Shown here one piece after another: positions 1 through 9,573 of a stretch of 64,000 nt of DNA. How positions within the stretch are numbered: position 1 is the first letter of the stretch; each line of letters starts with the position of its first letter. Source of the stretch: CAWBAT01 sp963810905 (GTDB lineage: Bacteria; Acidobacteriota; Terriglobia; Versatilivoradales; Versatilivoraceae); the NCBI GenBank assembly GCA_963810905.1, contig CAWEPG010000001.1, positions 372,001-436,000 on the forward strand, given 5' to 3'. The notes beneath the pieces were generated by a model, which was not told the origin of the DNA, searched no databases, and saw only the letters and a list, made by a program, of their open reading frames with translations. Made by a program: the position numbers and the translations under genes.

Positions 1-330
1 TTGAATTTCTACCGTGGCCCCATCGAATCACGGCGTCTGTAGGAATCAGTGACAACCCCCTCCATCGTTCCGGCAGTTCCGATGGATTGGGCTGAATATT
101 GATAATCCGAAACAGAAGAATACAACTACAAATATTAATGGATTCAATCTTGGGTTCACTGTAAGTGGCTCCTGGATCTAAAATCAAATGGGCGCATCTT
201 GGAGCTGAATGTGTGCAACCCCATGATTGGTAAAAAGTGCCTCTCGGTTGGATGCCGATTCACAAGCAAAAAGGATGCGGATATCACAACCAAAACTGAA
301 TCAGGATTCATTCACGGGGTGATGCTTAGC
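1..330. other. Left-edge stretch without a gene
   Basis: I see no convincing reading frame, RNA gene or strong inverted repeat here. The sequence is of mixed composition and may hold the end of a gene lying outside the window, but no family could be recognised. Confidence 0.4.
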
Positions 331-738
331 CTAGAGTGTGTATTCTTGTATGGGAGGAGCTCTGGAGAGATTTAACTGTTGGCAAAGAAGTTTATTCAAA
401 GCCGGCCTGGGCTCGACGACGGCGTATCCAATCTGTCCGGGTTCGGCAATGAGAACTTGAGTAGGGAAGACAACAAATTGCAGTCTCTTGCAAATGCAAG
501 CGTGACAAGGGGGAAGTTTGTCAGGTCCGGGTCCTTCTGAAGTTTTGTGAAGAAAGCTGCTGCCTGGTAGTGAATGGGGATTTGTTTCGTATCCTATTGA
601 ACTACAAGTATGTAGGCTGGTGTGGAAAAGGCTTGAAAGGATGAAAACAAGCAGGAGACAGCTGGCGAACTTGTTTGGTTCCACATTCCGATGTGGCGAT
701 ATTTTCGTCATAAGTAGAGAAAATCGCCCTAATGTCAT
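331..738 (-). CDS. Small membrane/periplasmic protein with Cys pair (DUF2946-like)
   Basis: Predicted 135-residue protein. After a short basic N-terminus there is one hydrophobic segment (about residues 25-42), then an exported-looking tail with a CHACIC cysteine cluster around residue 80 and a C-terminal LSRAPP motif. The layout (one membrane anchor, HxxC-type motif, Arg-Ala-Pro-Pro near the end) resembles short DUF2946-type proteins often found near metal-handling genes, but the match is by eye only. The start is uncertain: ATG at 738 or ATG at 711 are both possible and neither has a clear ribosome binding site. No partner gene sits next to it, so a metal-related role is only a guess. Confidence 0.5.
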   Translation of the reverse strand: MTLGRFSLLMTKISPHRNVEPNKFASCLLLVFILSSLFHTSLHTCSSIGYETNPHSLPGSSFLHKTSEGPGPDKLPPCHACICKRLQFVVFPTQVLIAEPGQIGYAVVEPRPALNKLLCQQLNLSRAPPIQEYTL

Positions 739-1058
739 CGACGAGTTAGATTACACCCGGGCTCTTTAGGTTGTCAAGCTTCCGGCTCATAGGTGACGAT
801 TAGTAGTATTGCGCTTGACCAGGCCTATGCAAGATTTTCGCTCTAGTTTCGCAAACCTCCATCCACAGCCATGGTCTTCTGTTCAGAAATCCGTCTTATT
901 GGCCCCTCCAGTTCACTTACCCTCGCACCCCTAATTAGTCTGGGGGCATAGCCACTCCAGTGGATGGGATTTAAGAGAAACAATGGGGAGGGGGATTGAA
1001 TGTTAGATTTGCTTTTTTGCGCTCTGTGAGATTGGTCATCATCGATTGAAAGCCAGTA
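739..1058. other. Intergenic stretch without a recognisable feature
   Basis: About 320 bases separate the small membrane protein from the 3' end of the pseudokinase gene. I see no reading frame of protein-like composition, no tRNA-like fold and no strong terminator. Confidence 0.4.
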
Positions 1059-2478
1059 CTAAGGAGTTGTTTCGACTGGAAAGACAGCAGTGGCGGAACT
1101 GTCAAACTCGAATCTTAACAGCCACTCACTCGAAACTTCACGACCATCCAATTTCGCCGGAGCAAATTTCCAGCCGCGCGCGGCTTGAGTTGCCTGATTG
1201 GCAAAATATTTGCTCTTTGCAGGAGTATCCAATACCGCTTCCACCACATTGCCTGAAGGGTCAACAGTAACTTTCACGTTGACCTTCAACTTGCCTTGAA
1301 TGGTTTCTCGAGACCTCTGAGACACCTCGGGCAAGACTTGGTGGAGAACTTCACCTTTGATCAGGCTGCTAGTGGGTTTGTTCAAAACTGGCTCGGTCTG
1401 AGGAGAGCCAGGCGGGGAAGGGGTCCCTCCGGGACTCTCCGTTGCATCGCTCGGCCCTTTCGGAGACTGTGTCGTATCGGGGACCGCCGTGCTCTGCTCT
1501 GGATTTGGATGAGCCACTTGGGATTCGGTTATGGGGGAGGGGGGGTGCTGAGAGATGGGACGACGGTGCAGTAGACTTGGAATAACCAGTATTCCGGCGA
1601 GCACAAGGCAGACCGCAACCCAAAGAGACATGGAACGCCGCTTTCCGACGACTCCTTCGACTCCTTCCAAACTGGCAGTCGCATTCGTCTGAATCTGGGG
1701 CAAAGGTGAAGGCGGATTCAGCTTCATAGCGATATCATCCAATGTGAACCGCTGTTGCGGATCCACATGGAGACAATTCCTGACGATCTCCAGAAATGGC
1801 GCAGGCAATGTCTTCGGTACTACAACTTCCGCTTCTTCCTTCTTCTCTCGCACTGGGACATGCTGCGTTAGTGCTTCGGCCAGCATGATACCCAGCGCCC
1901 AAACGTCCCCCGATGGGGATGCCTTTCCCATGTGCGGCCTCAGGTGGGTCGTAAGCATCCGGCTTCCCCAGCACTCCACTGGGTTCATTCATCAGAGGAT
2001 AGAGCCCGTCGCTTGAAATTTTGATTTGATCATCGACGGCCAGGATATTTGAGGGTTTGATGTGACCGTGCGCGAAACCTTCTCCATGAAGGTATGTAAG
2101 AACGTCTAAAATTGGCTCAAGCATCTGACGGGCCTCGGCTGGTGTGAGGGGCCGTTCTGGAAGAATCTGCGACAGGTTCTCTTCTGCACATTCCATCACG
2201 ATATAGAGCTGCTTTCTCAGCCCCACTTGGCAACGTCCCACCTGATAGATTTTCATTAAATGTGGATGGGACAATTTCGTGGAACGCATCAACCGGGAGA
2301 GGTAGAGTTCTGCATTCGCTGGTTCTGCTGGAATGAGCTTTATCGCAGCTTTTCGGGCTTCCGGCTCACTGAGTTCCGTAAGGAATACAGCGCTCTGGTC
2401 TGATCCGCCCAGGTACTGGCGAAGATAAAATTCCCCATTGACCACTTGGCCTTCCAACTGTTTCCAGGTCCCGGTCAT
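1059..2478 (-). CDS. Membrane pseudokinase with C-terminal TonB domain (frameshifted)
   Basis: Serine/threonine-kinase-like protein, read in two frames that join near 1927-1934 (frame 1 down to about there, frame 2 to 1059); one extra base explains the break. The kinase fold covers about residues 10-260. The ATP-anchoring Lys (AAIKL, residue 47) is present, but the HRD motif reads HGH (His139 where the catalytic Asp should be) and DFG reads SDG (156-158), so it is probably catalytically dead. Then follow a proline/serine-rich region, one membrane helix (SLWVAVCLVLAGILVIPSLL), a Pro-rich linker and a TonB C-terminal-like domain (VDPSGNVVEAVL...AARGWKFAPA). Start chosen at ATG 2478, preceded by GAGGAAGCC. 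It probably acts as a membrane-anchored scaffold or sensor with the TonB-C domain outside the cytoplasm; this is inference. Confidence 0.8.
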
Positions 2479-2863
2479 TGGCTTCCTCGAGATTCTGCTT
2501 ACTGATGTTAGCGATATCGTAACCGCACCTAGGCTTAGGATCAACAAAGAATCGTGGAAATGGATAAGTTGAAGGGGCAGACAGCCATATACAGAGACCT
2601 CCCCAGCTAATATATTGGGATCTCATTCTATTCTGTCTTCTTAACGGTGTCTTTCTTTAAAAGCTTCACCTGGATTCTCAGGAGAGGCGGGCCTTGTTGT
2701 GATATTGTGTGCTCAATTTATTATTAACCTGAGGTATTGATCCGCTATATGAAAAGGTTCGCTTATGAGTTGACTGCACTCCTTATTTTCCTGAATTTCC
2801 TAATGAGAGAGGTAAGACGATTCTGCAGAGAGGAGTTGCACAACCATGTTGCAAGGAGGGCTA
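2479..2863. promoter_or_regulatory. Divergent intergenic region
   Basis: About 385 bases lie between the divergent pseudokinase gene and the sugar isomerase gene, so both promoters should be here. The stretch is AT-rich around 2700-2800, but I cannot point to a confident -35/-10 pair. A strong ribosome binding site, AAGGAGGG at 2853-2860, precedes the ATG at 2864; a second, AGGAG at 2831-2835, precedes the alternative ATG at 2846. Confidence 0.4.
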
Positions 2864-3668
2864 ATGCCTAAGCTAAGCTTTTTCTTAGGAGCCATAGAAA
2901 AGGAGCAGCGTGACGGCGAATTGGCGAAGAAATTGACACGACTGACAGAGCTTGGTTTCAGGGCAGTAGAATTCAGTGCCACCAACCCTTCCCAAATCGA
3001 TGTCGCATCTCTTTCGACCCTGCTTAGCCAAAGCAAATTGAACGCTTCGGCGTTGTTGACCGGTGGAATTTACTCGCAGTACCGGGTCTGCTTTGCGAGC
3101 CGTGAGCCAAGCGTAAGAGAGGAGGCTGTCCGGCGAATTGCGGCCCTGATGCCTGTTGCAAATCAGCTGGGCGCATTACTGGTCATCGGGTTGATTCAAG
3201 GTCAACGGGCAGATGCGGCGAATCGGGATAGTGCGACAGAGAAATATTATCGATTGCTTGAAAAGTGTAGGAGAACATGCCGAAAGGCAGAATGTCCATT
3301 GCGTGTTTGAGCCCGTGAACCACTTGGAAGTAGGGTTTAATCATACCGTGGCCGAAGTCAAATCCGTGTTGAGTGCAGTGGGATCGAGCTTTCTTCACAT
3401 CATGGCCGACACTTTCCATCTCAACATTGAAGAATCTTCCGTGAAGGGCGCAATCCTTGCTTGCGGTAAAGACCTTTCCCACTTTCATTTGTGTGAAACG
3501 AACCGCTGTACCTTCGGGTCCGGCCACCTCGACTTTCAAATGGTGTTCCGAACTCTGGATGAAATGAAGTATGACGGGTACTGCACTGTCATCAGTGAAT
3601 CCGAGGATTGGAATGCTGAGGCTGAAATGGCGATGCGCCTAATTTCATCTGGGCTATCGAGGAAATGA
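2864..3668 (+). CDS. Sugar phosphate isomerase/epimerase, TIM barrel (frameshifted)
   Basis: Xylose-isomerase-like TIM-barrel protein (AP endonuclease 2 superfamily). The first half runs in one frame to about 3265 and continues in another to 3668. The break lies at the A-run 3261-3264; one more A gives a smooth join (LLEK then SVGEHAERQ). Family features in the second half are CVFEPVNH, the LHIMADTFHLNIEE metal-site strand, and FHLCETNR with SGHLDF. Unlike the isomerase at 4.6-5.6 kb it has no Tat signal, so it should be cytoplasmic. The ATG at 2864 is favoured over 2846 because AAGGAGGG stands just upstream. It is alone on this strand between the pseudokinase and the outer-membrane protein; the substrate is unknown. 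Confidence 0.78.
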
Positions 3669-3890
3669 ATGATGCCCCAACTGAATCACGATCGGATCAT
3701 GCTCCGAATTACGCTGAGAATTCCCCCTCACCGAGCCACCCATGAATAAGAGCGGGTCCATAAAGTCTATTGACGCTGATCCGATAAGCCCGTCAGGATG
3801 ACCGGGAGGTCGGCTCCAACTGGATGAGTTGGCCAATCCTCATCGAGACGATTGATTTCTTGAAGAAAAATCACTAGGGAAGGGGCTTTC

Positions 3891-4562
3891 ATGAAAAAAA
3901 ACTGCTTCATAATTTACATTCTAATGGTGCTGACAAGTTCAATTATTTGCGCGGGGGATTTTAAACGATTCGAGATACAGCCCTTTGCAGGGGCCACCCT
4001 GACGGGAGGAATTCCTCTCGAAAGTTCCGATAATGTCAATCTCGGGACAATTCACGTGGACAATTCCTACAATGCCGGAATTACTTTTGGCGTTAATATT
4101 AATGAGGAAGATGCCATCGAAGGTCTGTGGCGACGAATGTTTACAAACGGCCGGTTGCCCGCGGGGCTTGTCGATCCGGGCTCATCGTCGAGTGGGACAT
4201 CGTTCGATCTAAAGATTGACCAATATCACTGTAACTTTTTGCATCACTACACACTCAATGATCCGAAAGCTTTTCCGTATGTTATGGGAGGATTGGGCGC
4301 CACGACTTATTATGCCAGCCAGAATGGCTTAACCAACTCGATGACCCGCTTTTCATTCGCCTTGGGAGGTGGGATCAAATACTTCTTTGCCAATCATTTC
4401 GGGCTGCGTGCTGAAGCCCGCTGGGCACCCACCGTCCTTTCGGCGTCAGATAGCCGTTTTTGGTGTAGCATTGGTGGGGCGGGAGCCCAGTGTGTGGTCA
4501 AATTGCAGGGGACCCTGCAGAACCAGGTGGATTTTACAGGCGGCGTGATTTTCCGATTTTAG
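3891..4562 (+). CDS. Outer-membrane beta-barrel protein
   Basis: 223-residue exported protein. It has a classic signal peptide (MKKN, hydrophobic core, cleavage after about ICAG), then alternating polar/apolar strands rich in Gly and aromatic residues. It ends in FTGGVIFRF, with the terminal Phe typical of barrels assembled by the BAM machinery. Length and strand pattern fit an eight-stranded OmpA/OmpW-like or porin-family small barrel. A strong ribosome binding site (GGGAAGGGG) lies about six bases before the ATG. It is a single-gene unit facing the minus-strand isomerase. No ligand can be inferred. It shows that the organism has an outer membrane. Confidence 0.75.
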   Translation: MKKNCFIIYILMVLTSSIICAGDFKRFEIQPFAGATLTGGIPLESSDNVNLGTIHVDNSYNAGITFGVNINEEDAIEGLWRRMFTNGRLPAGLVDPGSSSSGTSFDLKIDQYHCNFLHHYTLNDPKAFPYVMGGLGATTYYASQNGLTNSMTRFSFALGGGIKYFFANHFGLRAEARWAPTVLSASDSRFWCSIGGAGAQCVVKLQGTLQNQVDFTGGVIFRF

Positions 4563-4653
4563 TGATTATTCCCATTGGTCCTTACCGATAAATCAATCTT
4601 GCGGTTAGCGCGGCGGCTGTTCTGCGCGTCTGTTGCGGATTGGTCCTGGTGCG

Positions 4654-5568
4654 TCAACATTCATAAATTCGGTCCATTCGTTCTGAAATATCTTTCAACC
4701 GTTCACGACCGCCTCCTGCCAATTCCGCTGAACCCCAGCCACGGAATCCAATGGCATCGAGCGCCTGCATCACGGCGGGCCAATCGCAATCGCCTTCCCA
4801 CAAGTTCACTTTGAACCCCGCCCAAAGTCCTTCTTCATCGCGTTTCTTGCGGCTGAAGTCTTTGATGTGCAATTTGACAATGCGTTTCCCCAGAACCTGG
4901 ATCCACTGTTCGGGCCATCCAAAATTGATAATGTTGCCAACATCAAGATGCCAGCCCACCCACGGGCTATTAAATTCATCGACGTATCGCCGAGCTTCCA
5001 GCGGGCTGAGGAGAAACTGATTCCAGACATTTTCGATGGCAATTCGAATCCCTAGCTCCTCAGCCAGAGGGAGGGCTTTTCGGATTTCGGCTTGTGAACG
5101 AAGGTAGGCTTCCGGATACGACACATCTTTGTTGACCACAGCCGGTACCAAGAGCACGGAACTGCCTCCATAGAGTTTGCACTCTCGCAATGCCGTCTGG
5201 AGGCCCTTCAAACCTCGGGTGCGCACAGCAGGGTCCGGATCCGACAGAGTTTGCTTCCAATGAACCGAATCCACGACTCCGGGAATCTCGAGTCCGGTGG
5301 CATCCCGGGCCTTGAGGACTTCTAATGGGTCAAACGGTCCGGGGCTGTCCATCTCAACACCGTCAAATCCGACGGCCTTGATCAGGCGAAATTTTTCGAC
5401 TAGCGGCGCATCCCCTTCGACCATGCCAAACATCAACGCTTTCTTCATGCCAGGACGTTTGCCCTGAAATGTTGCCGGGGCAAAAGCTCGCAAGCCGCCG
5501 GCGGAAAATGCAGCCAGGCCGGACTTCAAGAAACTACGGCGATTGGGAAGCCGGTTCATCGAAGACAC
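4654..5568 (-). CDS. Tat-exported sugar phosphate isomerase/epimerase-like protein
   Basis: 304-residue TIM-barrel protein of the xylose isomerase-like superfamily. The N-terminus carries a twin-arginine signal (NRRSFLKSGLAAFSAGG). Metal-site elements are visible: IAIENVWN with the Glu ligand, WVGWHLDVGN with Asp/His, KLHIKDF, and a late Glu in GWGSAEL. It lies 18 bases downstream of the Gfo/Idh/MocA gene and is probably co-transcribed with it, a pairing common in acidobacteria and planctomycetes for periplasmic sugar metabolism. The GTG at 5568 is preferred because AAGGGG lies about five bases upstream; the next ATG (5559) is too far from it. The substrate is unknown. Confidence 0.85.
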   Translation of the reverse strand: MSSMNRLPNRRSFLKSGLAAFSAGGLRAFAPATFQGKRPGMKKALMFGMVEGDAPLVEKFRLIKAVGFDGVEMDSPGPFDPLEVLKARDATGLEIPGVVDSVHWKQTLSDPDPAVRTRGLKGLQTALRECKLYGGSSVLLVPAVVNKDVSYPEAYLRSQAEIRKALPLAEELGIRIAIENVWNQFLLSPLEARRYVDEFNSPWVGWHLDVGNIINFGWPEQWIQVLGKRIVKLHIKDFSRKKRDEEGLWAGFKVNLWEGDCDWPAVMQALDAIGFRGWGSAELAGGGRERLKDISERMDRIYEC

Positions 5569-5586
5569 CTATCCCCTTGAAGAAAA

Positions 5587-6903
5587 CTAAAAGAACTTGG
5601 TAAACCCCGGCATGGCCACTTCTGGAAGAGGTAGAGAAGCATCCCATTCATACTTGGGTGGAGACAAATCCTGCTGGGAATTCATGATCTGCTCCCAAGT
5701 GATCTTTTGCCCGGTGTAGGCGGCCTCTCTACCCAGGATCGCCATCATCGTGCTCTGGGTCATCCAGACTCCGTCATTGATCGGCTCGCCCTTGCGTATG
5801 GAAGCAAACAACTCGTCATGCTCGGTCTGATACATATTGTTATAGGGCCCCTCATATTTCCATTTTTTCTCGCCGTTGATGCGGTGAAGGGGTCTGGTAC
5901 CTTCGATCTCGCAGGTCCCTTTGGTTCCACTGTAGAAATCTGCCGTCTGATTGACGCACCTTTCTTGTTGGCGGCAATGGTGAAATCCCCTGACGCCACT
6001 CGCGTATTCATAGGTGACGCTGAAGTGATCATAGATTTGCCCGAAGTCAGGTGAGGTCCGCACCTGCCGTCCCCCCAGCGCGATGGCGCTCGTCGGCATT
6101 TCACCATTCAATGCCCAGCACATTTTGTCAATACTGTGCACAGCCTGCTCCACGATATGGTCACCTGAAAGCCAGGTGAAATAGTACCAGTTGCGCATTT
6201 GCCATTCCATGTCGCTCCAACCCGGCTGACGTGGGCGGTTCCAAGTAAGACCGGTATCATAAGTAGAATAGACCGTGACTAAGTCTCCGATTGCGCCATC
6301 GTGAACTTGCTGAAAGATTGCTCGCTCCGGGTAACTGTAGTGCCAGCAAAAACCCGAAACCAAAGACAACTTCTTTCTTCGAGCCTCTTCTACGGTTGCC
6401 AGGACAGAGCGAATTCCGGGAGCATCCACAGCAACGGGCTTTTCGCAGAACACATGTTTATTGGCATCGATGACGGCCTTGAGATGAAGCGGTCGGAAAC
6501 CGGGCGGAGTTGCCAGCAACACGACGTCCACGCCACTATTGATGACCTTTTGATAAGCGTCGAACCCATGAAAACAGAGATCCGGCTCCACTTGGACACG
6601 TTCGGGTTGCTGGGTCTTCAACGTTTCCAGGCTGCTGTGGAGCCGGTCCTCAAAGGCATCGGCCATGGCCGTCAGGATGACATTGTTGTCCGCATTGAGC
6701 GCCTGTAGAGCCGCGCCAGTTCCACGACCGCCACATCCAATCAAACCGACCCGCAAGGTCTCGCTGTTGGCAGGATAGATTTTCTCCGGAAAAGTAAAGT
6801 GAACCGTCAACGGCCCCGCGAGACTGAGCGTTGAGGATGCCTTCAAAAAATGACGCCGTGAGATCGTACGGGGTACTGGAATTTTCGATTTCATGGATTT
6901 CAT
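5587..6903 (-). CDS. Tat-exported Gfo/Idh/MocA family oxidoreductase
   Basis: 438-residue NAD(P)-dependent oxidoreductase-like protein. It has a Tat signal (ISRRHFLKASSTLSLAG), then a Rossmann fold with GLIGCGGRGTGAA, the EKPVA motif (HVFCEKPVAVD) at the usual place, and the C-terminal alpha/beta domain with GDHIVEQAVHSIDKMCW carrying the expected catalytic-region His. Members act on sugars or cyclitols. Tat export implies folding with its cofactor before transport to the periplasm. It is the first gene of a two-gene unit with the isomerase just downstream. The start at 6903 has GAAAGG close upstream; ATG 6894 is an alternative. Confidence 0.88.
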   Translation of the reverse strand: MKSMKSKIPVPRTISRRHFLKASSTLSLAGPLTVHFTFPEKIYPANSETLRVGLIGCGGRGTGAALQALNADNNVILTAMADAFEDRLHSSLETLKTQQPERVQVEPDLCFHGFDAYQKVINSGVDVVLLATPPGFRPLHLKAVIDANKHVFCEKPVAVDAPGIRSVLATVEEARRKKLSLVSGFCWHYSYPERAIFQQVHDGAIGDLVTVYSTYDTGLTWNRPRQPGWSDMEWQMRNWYYFTWLSGDHIVEQAVHSIDKMCWALNGEMPTSAIALGGRQVRTSPDFGQIYDHFSVTYEYASGVRGFHHCRQQERCVNQTADFYSGTKGTCEIEGTRPLHRINGEKKWKYEGPYNNMYQTEHDELFASIRKGEPINDGVWMTQSTMMAILGREAAYTGQKITWEQIMNSQQDLSPPKYEWDASLPLPEVAMPGFTKFF

Positions 6904-7105
6904 AGCCTTTCACATCAAGCATTTTGGAAGGTCAGGCTTGTCGACTTCCCTATTCTATGCTCGGATGCAATGGGAATCGAGAGCGATTGTGGCCTAAACT
7001 GTTCTTACGAATCCACATTCTTCTTTTTCCTCAAAAAGACGATATCCACTGAACTGAAGAGATGCCCAGTCTAGAGAAAGGCCAAGTAACAATATATCTC
7101 ATTCT

Positions 7106-8734
7106 CTATAGAACAGGTGGATAGGGGGCTAAAGTTCTTAACCTCGAGTCTTCGACAGGCCCACCCATCGTAAAGTGATACAGACTCTGATACTCAAGAG
7201 TCTTGAGTCCCAGCGCCGTGTGCATTGGGTCATCGAAAAAGCAACCGATACCCGTGCCGCGGATCCCGATTGCCTCGGCTTCAAGATACAAAACCTGGCC
7301 GAGGACGCCGCTTTCCCAAAAGAGCCGCGGATAGAACCAGGAGCCGTGTTGCCTTAATGGCCCTTCAAACTCCGCGATCATGCCGAGGCTGAAACAGCCA
7401 TCGGCCGCAATCGATTGATTGCAAGAAACCTGTCGAGACAGCCCGCGGGCATCTCCTTTCTGGAGTTGATAAAGTTCCAAACCGTCAGGACAAGCCTCTG
7501 GCTTTAGCCAGGTGAATTCGGGCTTCAGTGCGGTGTTTAATGCTTTCTTGTGTAATGAGTTACGGATTAAAACATAAAGTCCTGGATCAATTCCATCAAC
7601 TCGATGGACAAAGAGGGCCAGGTGAATCAGTGGAGTCCAAGGAAGCGTATTAAAAGGAAATTGATTCGGCCTGGCCAAGGTATTGACCAAGATGCGATAA
7701 AAGTCGTCACGTGTGATTCTCGTACGGCCATCCAGGGCGACAGCACTGCGTCGCTGAAAAATAATCTGGCGAAATGGGGTTTGCGCTGAACCGCCCGCAT
7801 GGGTTGGTCCTGTAGGCAATAGGCTGTCATATGCTTGATTGGTAGGGGGCTTTTTCGTCGCCGCCGACACCCGCTCGATCAATGTCCATTCAACGTGACC
7901 AGTGCTCAATACATTCGGTTGGCCCTGCCAAACCAGCTTTGCAAAAGTCGTGAGCACGCGGTTTGGTAAAGTGTAAGTCGTATCATGATTTCCCTGCGGA
8001 AAGACCGCCAGCATACAATCAGGCTCTTCGGGTTCAGCGCCTTGAGGATCACCGACGCCCAAAAGAGCGGCGAGCGAGTCCCTGCCGAGATCATCCAATA
8101 GGCGGGCTTGCCAGCCCAAGGCTGCTGCGGCCAGACTCACAGTGGCAATGGCATGTCCTACATCGTGTTGGCAATAGCGATAGGCGCGCTCTCCATATTT
8201 CCAGGCTTCCCGCCAGTGTATGGAAGTAATTCCGATCAGGAGCACTGGTTTGGGGAGGTATTGGGTCAGAGCCTGCCAGGTCTCCAAGGGAAATTCAGCG
8301 CGTTGCTCAAAGGCATGTGCGGCGGGCGCGTAGTGACAGATCATTGGGCTCTGGCATAGTCCCGTGATTGGCCCGCAGACCAGATAGCCCTCGGTTGGAT
8401 GGAGGTTGCCACTCGAGGGATTAATCCGCAGCGCCCAGGAGGATTGTCCCGCCTGTTTCCACGCAGATAGCGCCAGACTGTCACAGAAGAATTGTGACAC
8501 GGAATGAAGGGTGAAGGGCTCAGGCAGAACATGACCTGCCTCGAAAGCCTCGTCATAGAAAGGTTCCGGAGTCGGCGGTATATGCTCAAGAGGGATCAGC
8601 GGCGCTCCCTCATAGCGTCGAAAGGGATTGGGCTGCGTATCCCAGTCCAAATATTGGGGTCCCGAAGCATAGGCATGAAAATGGTGTTTCGTTGCTTGAT
8701 GGTAGGAGATTACGTCTGTGATTGAATCTGACAT
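7106..8734 (-). CDS. SagB/ThcOx-family nitroreductase-like dehydrogenase, duplicated domain
   Basis: About 542-residue flavoprotein with two nitroreductase-like halves. The N-terminal half has the FMN-binding RINPSSGNLHPTEGYLV stretch. The C-terminal half begins around QIIFQRRSAVALDG, with a later GVLGQVLYLEAEAIGIRGTG segment. In RiPP pathways SagB-type enzymes oxidise azolines to azoles, but many stand-alone members exist in environmental bacteria with unknown substrates. No YcaO cyclodehydratase, precursor peptide or protease lies beside it. Family alignment by eye favours MSDSIT at 8734 over the upstream ATG at 8755; neither has a good ribosome binding site. It is transcribed divergently from the small secreted protein at 8.85 kb. 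Confidence 0.82.
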   Translation of the reverse strand: MSDSITDVISYHQATKHHFHAYASGPQYLDWDTQPNPFRRYEGAPLIPLEHIPPTPEPFYDEAFEAGHVLPEPFTLHSVSQFFCDSLALSAWKQAGQSSWALRINPSSGNLHPTEGYLVCGPITGLCQSPMICHYAPAAHAFEQRAEFPLETWQALTQYLPKPVLLIGITSIHWREAWKYGERAYRYCQHDVGHAIATVSLAAAALGWQARLLDDLGRDSLAALLGVGDPQGAEPEEPDCMLAVFPQGNHDTTYTLPNRVLTTFAKLVWQGQPNVLSTGHVEWTLIERVSAATKKPPTNQAYDSLLPTGPTHAGGSAQTPFRQIIFQRRSAVALDGRTRITRDDFYRILVNTLARPNQFPFNTLPWTPLIHLALFVHRVDGIDPGLYVLIRNSLHKKALNTALKPEFTWLKPEACPDGLELYQLQKGDARGLSRQVSCNQSIAADGCFSLGMIAEFEGPLRQHGSWFYPRLFWESGVLGQVLYLEAEAIGIRGTGIGCFFDDPMHTALGLKTLEYQSLYHFTMGGPVEDSRLRTLAPYPPVL

Positions 8735-8850
8735 AGGTGGCAGATCGTAACTCATTTGGGGAATTGCTTTCTAGCTGTTGTTCACTCCAGGTTATGATAT
8801 AAGTTCTTGCCCGTAGTCATTTCCCCCCAATTAATCTCAAAGGAGATCTT

Positions 8851-9333
8851 ATGAACACTGCTAAACGCCTTCTTGTTTTTGCCGGGCTTGTCACCGCTAT
8901 TACTCTCTGGGCAAGTCCTGCCAGCGCTGAAGTCTCCAACCTTTCCGGAACATGGAAGCTGGATTTGGAAAAATCTGATTTCGGAAAAAGACCGAAACCG
9001 AAGAATGCCACTTTGGTGATAGAACACAAGGAGCCGTCGCTTAAGTACTCTCTCACGGGCACTCAAGGAGACGGAAAACCATTGAAAGTTGAATTCAGCG
9101 GTGCTATCGATGGGAAGGAATACCCACTCGTTGGCAGCCCCTATGCTTCAAAAGTATCAATCACCCGCGTCAACAACTCTACGACCAAAGGGGTGGCGAC
9201 ATCTGCCGATGGAAAGACAGTCGAAACTTATACGGTGACGGTATCCAAAGATGGCAAGAAGTTCGAACGAAAAGGGACGGTGAAAGGGCCTGACGGGGAA
9301 TTCAAAAATCACGCTCTTTACGAAAAACAGTGA
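8851..9333 (+). CDS. Small secreted protein, lipocalin-like fold suspected
   Basis: 160 residues with a textbook signal peptide (basic start, hydrophobic core, cleavage after SPASA). The mature part begins with NLSGTWKLDLEKSDFG, a motif frequent in acidobacterial exported proteins of about 150 residues. It continues with short alternating beta-rich segments (SLKYSLTG, KVEFSGAIDG, VETYTVTVSKDGKKFERKG) like a small barrel. A strong AAGGAG ribosome binding site stands just before the ATG. It is the only gene in its transcription unit. Function is unknown; binding of a small hydrophobic molecule is only a fold-based guess. Confidence 0.8.
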   Translation: MNTAKRLLVFAGLVTAITLWASPASAEVSNLSGTWKLDLEKSDFGKRPKPKNATLVIEHKEPSLKYSLTGTQGDGKPLKVEFSGAIDGKEYPLVGSPYASKVSITRVNNSTTKGVATSADGKTVETYTVTVSKDGKKFERKGTVKGPDGEFKNHALYEKQ

Positions 9334-9407
9334 ATTGCATCCTTCTTCGAGTCGCTAATACGTGATCCGGATCGTTTGGTGACTAAGGGTGAAGAAAGGA
9401 AAGTGTT

Positions 9408-9573
9408 AAAACTCCCCTCCTTGGATTAGGGAGGGGCAGCTGCAGCTATTAAGTGGTGGCAGTGGGGGCGAACAATCGTGGAAAGATTAAGCCCGTATCA
9501 GAATTGCAGCAAATCACACCACCCCAGCGGCGCTGCGCGACGCATCCCATCCTCGGCCGAGGAGGGGAGTTTT
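9408..9573. mobile_element. MITE-like element with 13-bp perfect terminal inverted repeats
   Basis: The element begins with AAAACTCCCCTCC (9408-9420) and ends with its exact reverse complement GGAGGGGAGTTTT (9561-9573). The inverted repeat continues imperfectly inward (TTGGATTAGG against TCGGCCGAGG). The interior has no protein-like frame and includes ACACCACCCC and a GCGGCGCTGCGCGACGC segment, a style I recognise from dispersed intergenic elements of acidobacterial genomes. At about 166 bp with no transposase it would move only in trans. I could not identify a clear target-site duplication. Confidence 0.65.
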
